11,352 nt of DNA from Chloroflexota bacterium (GCA_022563275.1 JADFNR010000109.1:1-11352); one strand, 5' to 3'. Numbered from the stretch's first letter, positions 1 through 6,315 are shown. Notes: generated from the sequence alone by a model not told the origin. Made by a program: numbers and translations.

Positions 1-330
1 CCGAAGCTAAAACGTATGTTGGTGGCGATTGCTCAACCCAGCTTGAGCGAACGGTACCTACATCAGGTCTCTTTCCAATCAGGCGGCCTTAAGCAACCAA
101 GCGACGTTCCCAGAATCTATCAATCTGCCTGCGAAATCATTTAACTGCTGGAAAGTTAGACTAGACTCCGATTCCACCAAAATATTCGCATCACGCCGCA
201 CCAGATAGCCTAGTAGGCCAATCGCCGAGCGTTAGAACGACAATTCCCGAAGACATAAAACAACATAATCCCAAGGAAACCCAAGCTCAGTACGCTTACC
301 ACTACCGGACCGCCTCTCTTCTGGCATTCG
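1..330. other. Gene-poor left edge, AT-richer than the rest
   Basis: I see no convincing complete gene here. A plus-strand frame is open from the window edge to a TAA at 142-144 (47 codons) and could be the C-terminal end of a gene starting outside the window. A second frame is also open for about 29 codons, so this may be chance, and the peptide is not recognised. From about 150 to 330 nothing gene-like is visible. Confidence 0.3.
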
Positions 331-571
331 AAAACAACCGAAACACACGGAAACGCAGCTAAACGCTGGACTATCACGCTCACTGCTCCGCTGTTTTCTC
401 GCTCTTAATATCCCAAAACAACTGAAACGCACGGAAACGCGAGGAAACGCTGGACTGGTATGCTCACTACTCCCAAATTTTCTCGCCCTTTATATCCCAA
501 AACAACTGAAACGCAATAAAACGCGGGACTGGCATGCTCACTACTCCTCAGTTTCCTTTATCTTGATTTCG
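331..571. repeat. Three 84-bp tandem repeat units with 10-bp-phased iterons
   Basis: Units lie at 331-414, 415-498 and 499-about 571. The first two are exactly 84 bp and about 80% alike by eye; the third has an internal deletion of about 12 bp and degenerates at its end. Each unit opens with AAAACAAC and carries GAAACGC-like heptamers spaced exactly 10 bp: starts 340, 350 and 360; 424, 434 and 444; 508 and 518. The phasing (10 bp within a unit, 84 bp = 8 x 10.5 between units) puts all copies on nearly the same DNA face, as expected for a cooperatively bound protein array. The repeats are too few, too similar between 'spacers' and too long in period for a CRISPR array. Confidence 0.85.
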
Positions 572-600
572 AAAATCAGCAAAAAAGTGTGGCGCTATTA

Positions 601-620
601 CCCGCGTTTCTGCGGGTTTC
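601..620. repeat. Inverted pair of the same iteron plus small hairpin
   Basis: GCGTTTC at 604-610 and GGGTTTC at 614-620 are reverse-complement forms of the iteron found at 340-524, again spaced 10 bp. CCCGC (601-605) and GCGGG (612-616) can also pair with a 6-nt loop. The pair lies just upstream of a TATAAT box and the HTH gene at 683, so it is well placed as an operator. Confidence 0.5.
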
Positions 621-642
621 GACAGAGCGGATTCCCTATAAT
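618..642 (+). promoter_or_regulatory. Candidate promoter of the HTH gene
   Basis: A perfect TATAAT lies at 637-642, about 40 bp before the ATG at 683. No good -35 is visible; the nearest candidate, TCGACA at 618-623, is too close. The box directly follows the inverted iterons at 604-620, which suggests regulated or activator-dependent transcription. Confidence 0.4.
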
Positions 643-682
643 TGATACAACGGAAAAGCACAGTTAGTGCAGGAGGTGAAGA

Positions 683-925
683 ATGGTCAAGCGCCCATCA
701 GCGCAGATTATCGATCTGGCATTGGACAGCGTGGACACCAGCCGGTTGCACACGGTTAGGGAAACTGCCAGTTTGATAAATCTCTCTACTGATTACCTTC
801 GGGACCTGATCAATATGGGCCGTGTAGAAGCCGTGAAGCCATTTGGCGGACACCTCCGCATTTACCCAAACGAGGTAAAGCGGCTTCTTAGGAGCATGCT
901 GACGGATGGAGAGATCCCTTCTTAG
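683..925 (+). CDS. Excisionase-family (MerR-like HTH) DNA-binding protein
   Basis: This 80-residue protein has one winged-helix HTH of the excisionase / HTH_17 type. Residues about 24-68 show the usual pattern: TVRETASLINLS (helix 1-turn), YLRDLINMGRVEAVK (recognition helix and strand), then GGHLRIYPNEVKRLL (wing and closing helix). Such proteins bind short direct repeats, either as Xis directionality factors for tyrosine integrases or as small regulators. The start is well supported: AGGAGGTG at 671-678 lies 6 nt before the ATG. It is the only clear gene in the AT-rich segment and is flanked by phased direct repeats on both sides, with a tRNA 3' fragment about 525 bp downstream. That context favours the Xis role by inference. 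No integrase is visible in the window; it would have to lie to the left. Confidence 0.75.
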   Translation: MVKRPSAQIIDLALDSVDTSRLHTVRETASLINLSTDYLRDLINMGRVEAVKPFGGHLRIYPNEVKRLLRSMLTDGEIPS

Positions 926-1003
926 CCCCAGGCCGTCGCAGTTCAAGATTCCGTAACGCCAGCGAGTGATCGCCGAGTAAGAAATTTTATCTGGCGTCCA
1001 ATG

Positions 1004-1037
1004 TGCCGACCGGATTTGCCGACATTTTGCCGACATT
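1004..1037. repeat. Direct repeats TGCCGAC / TTTGCCGACATT
   Basis: TTTGCCGACATT occurs at 1015-1026 and again at 1026-1037, a period of 11 bp, and a third shorter copy TGCCGAC is at 1004-1010. One-helical-turn spacing resembles integrase or Xis arm-type sites. The binding function is inferred. Confidence 0.6.
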
Positions 1038-1072
1038 CTTTAAAAGACATGGCGAGACAAAGAGGGACTTTA

Positions 1073-1378
1073 GGCACAAACCGGAAATTTCCAGCGAGAT
1101 ATCGAAAGACGATTTCAGGCACGAAAAGCCAATAAGTGACGAAAATCCTTGAATCTGACCTTCGGCACCGAAAAATGGACCTCGACTGGGCCGAACTAGA
1201 CATGAGGTAAGTCGAGACAAATTTCCCCTTCGACAATTCGGTTAAATTAAGTATTACTTTGGCCGCCAGGGCATTCTTCCACTAGTATTAAAGCCGGAAT
1301 CTGTGTCCATAAATGGTCACATTTTGGTCACATACTCCAAAACAGCAGGCAACCCTAGTCATCACCGTTAGGCACGAA
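1073..1378. repeat. Spaced GGCAC(R)AA motifs
   Basis: GGCACAAA at 1073, GGCACGAAA at 1118, GGCACCGAAA at 1164 and GGCACGAA at 1371. The first three are 45 and 46 bp apart. The sequence between them is not clearly conserved, so this may be chance. Confidence 0.25.
1314..1333. repeat. Direct repeat TGGTCACAT, 11-bp period
   Basis: TGGTCACAT is at 1314-1322 and 1325-1333, separated by TT, about 120 bp before the tRNA fragment. The spacing matches the repeat at 1015-1037, suggesting a second class of arm-type protein site near the element end. Confidence 0.6.
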
Positions 1379-1450
1379 CGACCTCTATGGCCAGGACGGC
1401 ATGTTCTGATTTCACAGCTAGCAATATAGAACAACATGGCCGTCCCACAT

Positions 1451-1495
1451 CTTTTAATCCGGGTGTCGCGGGTTCGATCCCCGCACGGCCCACCA
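1451..1495 (+). other. 3' fragment of tRNA-Lys(UUU): likely attachment-site scar
   Basis: The segment reads as the 3' part of a tRNA: anticodon loop CTTTTAA (anticodon TTT) at 1451-1457, variable region, T stem GCGGG (1468-1472), T loop TTCGATC (1473-1479), T stem CCCGC (1480-1484), acceptor ACGGCCC (1485-1491), discriminator A and encoded CCA (1493-1495). From TTTTAATC on it parallels bacterial tRNA-Lys. The D arm and a proper 5' acceptor strand are absent, so this is not a functional tRNA. Such 3' duplicates are the standard product of tyrosine-integrase insertion into tRNA genes, with the intact tRNA at the other element end (here outside the window, to the left). GC content rises to the right of this point, which fits a junction with the chromosome. 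Confidence 0.8.
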
Positions 1496-1512
1496 CTTGT
1501 ATAGCCTCCGAT

Positions 1513-1538
1513 TTGACAGCCTCATGGTTTGAGATAAC
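1513..1538 (+). promoter_or_regulatory. Possible promoter of the acyl-CoA dehydrogenase-like gene
   Basis: A perfect TTGACA lies at 1513-1518. The best -10 downstream is GATAAC at 1533-1538, only 14 bp away, which is short. It sits between the tRNA fragment and the gene at 1609, on the chromosomal side of the junction. Confidence 0.3.
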
Positions 1539-1608
1539 ACTCTTTTCGTTAGACCCTAGTACCGGGTTGCCAACTACCCAATGGACCGGTGGACCCCGGC
1601 CGCGAGTT

Positions 1609-2811
1609 ATGGCCAAAGGAGACCCGCAATTGATCGCAACTTTTCCAGAGCAGCGGGAAGCTAAACGGCGGGCGTTACTGGACGCAGTGGAAAGTCTGCG
1701 CGACGTGTTTTTGGCCGGCGCCGACGAAGCCGAAGCAACGGGCACCCTGCCCCAGGCCACGGTGGACGCCATCTACGAATCCGGGCTTTTTTCTTACAAG
1801 ACGGCCCAGGTACTGGGCGGGGCCGAAGCGGACGCCATGATCCAGCTGGACGTGATCGAAGCCGCCAGCCGCATCGAGCCCTCGGCCGGCTGGTGTTTGA
1901 TGATCGGCGCCGGGACCCTGTCCGGCATGGCCGCCTTTCTTTCCGACGAGGCCATCGACGAGATATTCGTTGGCGGCAATGCCCCACTGATGGCGGGGGT
2001 GACCGCGCCTAGCGGGGAAGCCACGCCGGTGGAAGGTGGCTACCGGGTCAGCGGACGATGGTCGTTCGCCAGCGGCATACGTCATTCCCAGTGGGTCGGC
2101 TTCGGGGCCATGGTTGTGGGCGGTGACTCGGAGCCACCCCAACAGGTCCGGGCGGTGGTGCCCACGTCCCAAGTCCAGATCCATGACAACTGGCATGTTG
2201 TGGGGCTGCGCGGGACCGGCAGTTGCGAGTTTTCCTTAGCCGACGTTTTCGTGCCCCAGCGGTTCACCTGGGGTGGCGCCGATGCCATGCCCCTGCGCGG
2301 CGGACCAAACTTCCTGCTGGGCAGACCGGGTATGCAGACCACCGGCCATTCCGGATTTGCGCTGGGAGTGGGACGGCGGGCCCTGGACGCGGTGACCGAA
2401 CTGGCCCAATCCAAGAAACGGGGCTACCGGGGAACTGAGATGCTGGTGGCTGACCGGGGATCGTTCCAAAGGTTCCTGGGAGAGTCCGACCTCCGGCTGC
2501 GGGCGGCCAAGGCCCTATGCATGGAAACCATCGAAGAAGCGTGGGAATCGGTCTGCCAAGGCATTACCCCGCCGCCACCATTGCAGATTCGTTTGCGGGC
2601 GTCGGGGACCTACAGCACGGAGGCGGCGGCTGACGTGGTTTCCCAGGCGTTCCGGTTCGGCGGCGGGACCGCCATGTACAACTCCCACGTTTTGCAAAAA
2701 TGCCTGCGCGACATCAACGCTTCGGCCCAGCACCAGATGGTCAGCGACCGCGCCTACGAGAACCACGGCCAATTCATCCTGGGATTCCCCGGCGCCAACC
2801 CCATGGGCTAG
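1609..2811 (+). CDS. Acyl-CoA dehydrogenase-like flavoprotein (group D monooxygenase type)
   Basis: The 400-residue length and the order of an N-terminal helical domain, a middle beta domain and a C-terminal four-helix domain fit the acyl-CoA dehydrogenase fold. The text resembles the HsaA/DszC-like branch: SAGWCLMIGAGTLS near residue 95, GGYRVSGRWSFASGI near 145, HVVGLRGTGSCEFSLADVFVP near 195, and a C-terminal RFGGGTAMYNSHVLQKCLRD near 350 (acyl-CoA_dh_2 type). That branch contains FMNH2/FAD-dependent hydroxylases working with a separate flavin reductase; dehydrogenase activity remains possible and the substrate cannot be read. The frame is open back to 1387, but that extension only translates the tRNA fragment and should not be annotated. 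ATG 1609 has no Shine-Dalgarno; GGAG at 1617-1620 lies 9 nt before an in-frame TTG at 1630, so the true start may be 1630. No reductase gene is nearby. Confidence 0.85.
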   Translation: MAKGDPQLIATFPEQREAKRRALLDAVESLRDVFLAGADEAEATGTLPQATVDAIYESGLFSYKTAQVLGGAEADAMIQLDVIEAASRIEPSAGWCLMIGAGTLSGMAAFLSDEAIDEIFVGGNAPLMAGVTAPSGEATPVEGGYRVSGRWSFASGIRHSQWVGFGAMVVGGDSEPPQQVRAVVPTSQVQIHDNWHVVGLRGTGSCEFSLADVFVPQRFTWGGADAMPLRGGPNFLLGRPGMQTTGHSGFALGVGRRALDAVTELAQSKKRGYRGTEMLVADRGSFQRFLGESDLRLRAAKALCMETIEEAWESVCQGITPPPPLQIRLRASGTYSTEAAADVVSQAFRFGGGTAMYNSHVLQKCLRDINASAQHQMVSDRAYENHGQFILGFPGANPMG

Positions 2812-3240
2812 CCGGCATATGCCTGGTTAGAAAACTCTGGGGTTTCTCTTCCCCGGACCGGCCGGTGGCAAGCCCGTTTCCACGATTGCATGCGGCATTC
2901 AATCTTTTCAAGTGCGTATTGTATGGGATGGAGGCGATCGGACCGGCATCCACCGAAGTTTTTGTAAACACTCCGACGCCTGATGAGGCTTTAGTGGCCG
3001 CCTAATCACGTTGACCGGCCGTGGCGTGAGGTTGGGTGTTAGTGTCCGGCTCCCGGGCCGCTTACCGGTAGCCGCGACCGCTCCAACCAGCTCCGGCAAG
3101 GCCATTCCGGCCGTTTCGCCGGACACGGGACCGCCTGGACCCGCCGCTCGCTTGCGAGAATCCATCTGCCGCCCCGGTCCGTATCTCAAGGCAGTTAATA
3201 TGGGTTGGTGACGCGGGTGGATACAGATGGTTAACCAGCG
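2812..3240. other. Structured GC-rich gap with an SsrA-tag-like short frame
   Basis: No ordinary gene is supported. Visible elements are the palindrome GGCATATGCC (2814-2823), a GGGG-TTTCTCTT-CCCC hairpin near 2847-2862, and a plus-strand short frame (ATG 2930 to TAA 3003-3005, 24 residues) ending in NTPTPDEALVAA, which looks like a tmRNA proteolysis tag. After its stop codon come GGTTGG/CCAACC pairing (about 3032-3094) and TCCGGC/GCCGGA (about 3111-3127). I cannot find the TTCRA T-arm and CCA end or the GGGG 5' end that a tmRNA needs. A structured RNA is possible but unproven. Confidence 0.3.
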
Positions 3241-4776
3241 TTGAAAGCGTGGCGGCGATGGGGAGTGAGTGCCCTATTTTCTGTTGCCTTGGCCGGTTGC
3301 GCCGCTGGGAGTACGCCCGTAAATGCTCCCACCCCCACTCCGGCCGCCACCGTGTCTCCTTCGGCTGCTTCTCCCGAGACGGTCAACCAGGAGTCTAGTG
3401 GGTCGAATACCGCCCCACTTCCCGGCAGCGCTTCTGCCCTGATCAACGCTTACTTGGAGTTGGCCAGAGGCGACGGCGACTCCGGCGTGCAGGCCATGGT
3501 GGACACCGGCGACCCTTCTTACATCCCGGTGTTGGTGGATTATCTGCGCTTTAGCGGCCTTTTGGGCGAGGACAACCGCAACACCATAATTCGCGCGCTG
3601 TTCGACCTCAGCGGGGCCGCGCCCGACGAACTTGAGGGCTCCGCCCAGTTTTGGGATTGGTGGGTCAGGTGGGTCGGGAAACATACCGAGATCAAGGGAC
3701 CTGAAGGATACCACGGCTTCAAGGGCCGGCTGTTTAGCCGTATGGTAGATCCTGAGCAATCGGATTTCATCCATAGCGGAGTGGACACCCGCATACGCGT
3801 GGAGGAGATAGTGTGGGGCGGCGTCGCCAGGGATGGCATCCCCGATCTGACCAATCCGCGGGTGATTACCCCGGGGGAAGCCGATTACCTCTTTGACGAT
3901 GACCGGGTGTTTGGCGTCTCTTTCAACGGGGAGCACCGGGCCTACCCGCTGCGCATCTTGAACGCCCATGAGATGGCCAACGACGTGGTCGGAGGCGTGC
4001 CCTTTGCCCTGGCCTATTGAACCCTTTGCGGTTCCGGAATCGTGTATTCCACAAAGATCAACGGCGAGGTACTGGAATTCGGCACCTCGGGCCTGCTATA
4101 CCGCTCCAACAAGCTGATGTACGACCGGGGCACTGAAACGCTGTGGCGTCAGTTCACCGGCGAGCCCGTGGTGGGGCCTCTGGTGGAAAGCGGAATCAAG
4201 CTGGAGCTGCTGCCCGTCCTCCTGACCACCTGGGGAGACTGGCTTGCGACGCACCCGGACACCACTGTTCTGGATATCGACACCGGATTGTATCCCGCCG
4301 AACTCTACGTCCCCGAATGGGACCCACGATCGATCTATTACGGGGTGCGCCGGCAACCTGAGAGCTCGTTCCCGGTTTGGGACAAAAGCGACCGGCTGCC
4401 TGAAAAATCTGAAGTCCTGGGGCTGATCGTGAACGGCGAGGCCCGGGCGTATCCGGTGGAAACCCTACAACAGCAGCCCGTCCTGAACGATAACCTGGGT
4501 GGGCGCGGCTTGGTGGTGATCACCCCCGGTGAAGGGGCGGGCGCCCGCGCGTTCCAGACGAACGGCCAGGAATTCGCGACGGTCCGGCTTGCAGGCAACG
4601 GCGCAGCAAGCGTGATTGTGGTTGACCAAGGCGGAGATGAATGGCGCATGGGGGAGGATGCCCTGGTCAAGGTCAGTGACTCTTCCCAGAGGCTGGACCG
4701 GCTGCCCAGCCACGTCTCATACTGGTTCGGCTGGTACGCGTTTCACACCGCGACCGGAATCTATGGGCAGAACTGA
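3241..4776 (+). CDS. DUF3179 lipoprotein with in-frame UGA: candidate selenoprotein (Sec260)
   Basis: Read through TGA 4018-4020 this is one 511-residue protein; stopping there gives 259 residues plus an orphan 3' frame of 252 codons. The N-terminus has a basic n-region and lipobox LAGC (Cys20), then a Pro/Thr/Ser linker, a helical segment (about 65-150) and DUF3179 with its usual text: DGIPDLTNPRVI near 198, DRVFGVSFNGEHRAYPLRIL at 221-240, HEMANDVVGGVPFALAY at 243-259, then U-TLCGSGIVYS, FGTSGLLYRSNKLMYDRGT, LWRQFTGEPVVGPL and a second VNGEARAYPVETL. The UGA occupies the first Cys of the family's YCxLCGSG motif, giving Sec260-x-x-Cys263, a redox-type pair. A SECIS-like hairpin follows at once. 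The TTG start comes right after an in-frame TAA (3232) and alone gives a basic signal peptide; no strong SD is seen. The real stop is also UGA (4774), so UGA is not globally reassigned. The function of DUF3179 is unknown. Alternatives are a nonsense mutation of TGC/TGT or a sequencing error. Confidence 0.8.
4018..4056 (+). promoter_or_regulatory. Candidate bacterial SECIS element
   Basis: Directly after the UGA the RNA can fold as CUUUG (4024-4028) with CAAAG (4052-4056), and an inner stem GGAAU (4036-4040) with AUUCC (4046-4050) closed by a 5-nt loop CGUGU (4041-4045). The loop begins 20 nt after the UGA and has G at its second position followed by U, matching the known bacterial SECIS rules (loop about 16-37 nt downstream, G among the first two loop bases). 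The two stems are separated by a lopsided 7/1 internal loop, a weakness. It lies inside coding sequence, as bacterial SECIS elements do. Confidence 0.6.
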
Positions 4777-4829
4777 CAACACAGCCACTTTGATCGGATC
4801 AGGACCGGAACCCCACGGTGAGGGGCGCG

Positions 4830-4970
4830 GACTTAGGCCGAACCTAAAGAGGCCGGGTCCACCCTAAAGAGGGCGCCACCAGTGGGTGAGGAAGTTAAAA
4901 CCCAGCAGAGGCGCCCTGAAGAATGTCTACGCAATCGGACCTGGAACTCACGTTAAAGAAGGGTTCCAGG
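4830..4970 (+). other. Run of hairpins after the DUF3179 gene
   Basis: Three structures precede the terminator. ACTTAGG (about 4831-4837) pairs with CCTAAAG (4843-4849) with one bulge. AGGGCGCC (4870-4877) pairs perfectly with GGCGCCCT (4910-4917), enclosing TGGGT/ACCCA (4883-4887 / 4900-4904). CCTGGAAC (4940-4947) pairs perfectly with GTTCCAGG (4963-4970). A direct repeat (A/C)CCTAAAGAGG recurs exactly 20 bp apart (4842 and 4862). Together with the terminator this could be a structured 3' UTR or a small RNA. I recognise no known RNA family. Confidence 0.45.
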
Positions 4971-5020
4971 ACGCGCAACGTAAACCAACCTAGTGGTTGC
5001 TCTGCGCTGCGCGTCTTTTT
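4970..5020 (+). terminator. Rho-independent terminator
   Basis: GACGCGCA (4970-4977) pairs perfectly over 8 bp with TGCGCGTC (5008-5015), with an inner AACCA/TGGTT stem, and is followed by TTTTT (5016-5020). It terminates plus-strand transcription coming from the DUF3179 gene and its hairpin-rich tail, just before the convergent TRAP gene ends at 5036. On the minus strand there is no T tract. Confidence 0.8.
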
Positions 5021-5035
5021 CAGTTCGCCGGTTGT

Positions 5036-6193
5036 CTAGTTTACTATTGCTTTACCATCGGAGTTGATGGTGACGCCAATGATCGGGCCGACAAATTCAT
5101 TGAACATCTTTACGGCTTCAGAGTCAGGCCCGCCGGTGCGGTTCACCCAGTTGGGAATCACCACGTCGATCGCCGCCTGCTTTTGGGCGTCTTTGAGTGC
5201 TTGGGAGAACGGAATGTGTTCCATGCCGCCGGCCACGTTGTCTGTGATCCCTAGCGGGTCCCAGACATTTTCCACCAATCGGCGGTTTTCCACCTGATGT
5301 TTCATCGCCTCTTCGCGCATGATGGCCTGCAGGTCAGCTGGAATCTCGTCCCAACGGTCCTTGTTTATGGTGATGTAGGTAACACCAATGGAGATGATGG
5401 GGCCGTTTAGGTAATCGGCTACCTCAAACCAGCGCAGACCGGCGCCGCAGGGGCCGCAGGTGACGGCCGCGTCAAGGATGCCGCGTTCCAATGCCGTGTA
5501 AACCTCGGAGAAGGCCACGAACTGGGCATTGGCGCCCATGCCGTTGATGAGGTCGCCCAGCACCGTGCTGTGGCTGCGAACCTTCATCCCTTCAAGATCG
5601 GCGGGAGTCCGAATTGGCTTCGAGGTGTAGTAGTAGTTGTTGCCGTAATAGCTTTCGGCCAACACTATGCCGTTGGACCTTTCTTCGATGATCTTGTGGA
5701 TCGGTCCTTGGACGGCTTCGATCGTCTTCCAGTTGGTGGCAAAGTCGGGAATCACTCCCCAAAGGTTGGCCACGTCAACGATCGGAAGGTCGCCTCCGAT
5801 ATAGCCGCTATAGATCTCCACCATACCCAGGGTGCCGTCCTCGACCAACCGCAGGGTGTCGGGGCCAGCCAGACCCAATTCGGGGAACGAAGAAATCTGA
5901 ATCTCGATCTGTCCATTGGTCCTTTCGTTGACTCGTTCCACGAATCCGCCAGGGCTTGCTAGCAGCTCGCAGGGATCAAGGGTCCTGTTGATACAGGCGT
6001 ATTGGAACTTGAAGCTGAGACCCTGGGAAACCAGGCCGCCGGCACCGGTGCTGGTGGTAGCGGAACTATCGCCACCGCCACTTGGGGCAGGCTGACTGGT
6101 GGTCACGCTGTCATCATCACCGCCGCACGCCGCCAAGACCAGCAAGAATATACCGATCAGGATAGGAAATGTGAACTTCCGCAACTTTCTCAT
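5036..6193 (-). CDS. dctP: TRAP transporter solute-binding lipoprotein, DctP family
   Basis: This 385-residue protein is a periplasmic/extracytoplasmic substrate-binding subunit of a TRAP transporter, which normally delivers organic acids to a DctQM membrane pair. It has a basic n-region, hydrophobic core and lipobox LAAC (Cys23), then a Gly/Ser/Thr linker to about residue 55. The DctP signature runs from TPADLEGMKVRSHST (with Arg206, at the family's conserved carboxylate-binding Arg) to FVAFSEVYTALERGILDAAV at 225-244. ATG 6193 has GGAGGAGG (6201-6208 on the plus strand) at good spacing. No dctQ or dctM lies within the window, so it is an orphan or served by genes elsewhere. It carries Cys67, Cys75 and a CGPC motif at 246-249, which is unusual; the ligand cannot be predicted. 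Confidence 0.92.
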   Translation of the reverse strand: MRKLRKFTFPILIGIFLLVLAACGGDDDSVTTSQPAPSGGGDSSATTSTGAGGLVSQGLSFKFQYACINRTLDPCELLASPGGFVERVNERTNGQIEIQISSFPELGLAGPDTLRLVEDGTLGMVEIYSGYIGGDLPIVDVANLWGVIPDFATNWKTIEAVQGPIHKIIEERSNGIVLAESYYGNNYYYTSKPIRTPADLEGMKVRSHSTVLGDLINGMGANAQFVAFSEVYTALERGILDAAVTCGPCGAGLRWFEVADYLNGPIISIGVTYITINKDRWDEIPADLQAIMREEAMKHQVENRRLVENVWDPLGITDNVAGGMEHIPFSQALKDAQKQAAIDVVIPNWVNRTGGPDSEAVKMFNEFVGPIIGVTINSDGKAIVN

Positions 6194-6285
6194 CTAGTTG
6201 CCTCCTCCAGTTTTATCCTCTCCCCCTGGCGTTGTCATTGCTCATCGACGGCCCAGCGCCCTTCATATAATGGAGGGAGAAACAG

Positions 6286-6315
6286 AATATAAGTTATCCG
6301 AATTCATGATGTCAA
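6286..6315 (-). promoter_or_regulatory. Promoter of the TRAP binding-protein gene
   Basis: On the minus strand a perfect TTGACA (plus 6315-6310) is followed after 18 bp by TATATT (6291-6286), a 5/6 match to the -10 consensus. Predicted start is near 6279, giving a leader of about 85 nt before the ATG. The rest of the 6194-6485 gap shows nothing further except AT-rich sequence. Confidence 0.65.

Larger units (their letters stand above)
926..1450. other. Gene-free element end with short direct repeats
   Basis: No credible coding sequence is visible; the open frames on either strand look random and all are interrupted. The segment holds three sets of short direct repeats (listed separately at 1004-1037, 1073-1378 and 1314-1333) and stops at the tRNA-Lys fragment. 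Its composition resembles 1-680 rather than the GC-rich genes to the right. Confidence 0.5.

Noticed and set aside
232..432. Minus-strand protein of 66 residues
   Set aside because: It is a translation of the iteron repeats and lacks a ribosome binding site or family resemblance.
331..571. CRISPR array
   Set aside because: Period is 84 bp and the whole unit is repeated, with no unique spacers and no cas genes.
1438..1495. Complete tRNA gene
   Set aside because: GGCCGT at 1438-1443 resembles a 5' acceptor strand, but there is no room for a D arm and 5' anticodon stem before the anticodon loop at 1451.
1387..1608. N-terminal extension of the acyl-CoA dehydrogenase-like frame
   Set aside because: It translates the tRNA-Lys fragment (GVAGSIPARPTT-type text) and has no family similarity; the gene begins at 1609 or 1630.
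2815..3240. Standard tmRNA gene
   Set aside because: No GGGG 5' end, no TTCGA-type T arm and no CCA end were found; kept only as a weak finding.
4018..4020. UGA reassigned to another amino acid in this genome
   Set aside because: The same gene ends at UGA (4774-4776), and the internal UGA is at a conserved Cys position, which fits Sec rather than a Trp or Gly code.
4870..4917. SRP (4.5S) RNA
   Set aside because: GGAAG and AGCAG occur but not in the paired symmetric-loop arrangement of the SRP RNA hairpin.
6266..6271. Plus-strand TATAAT promoter
   Set aside because: No -35 is visible and no plus-strand gene follows; the minus-strand promoter at 6286-6315 is better.
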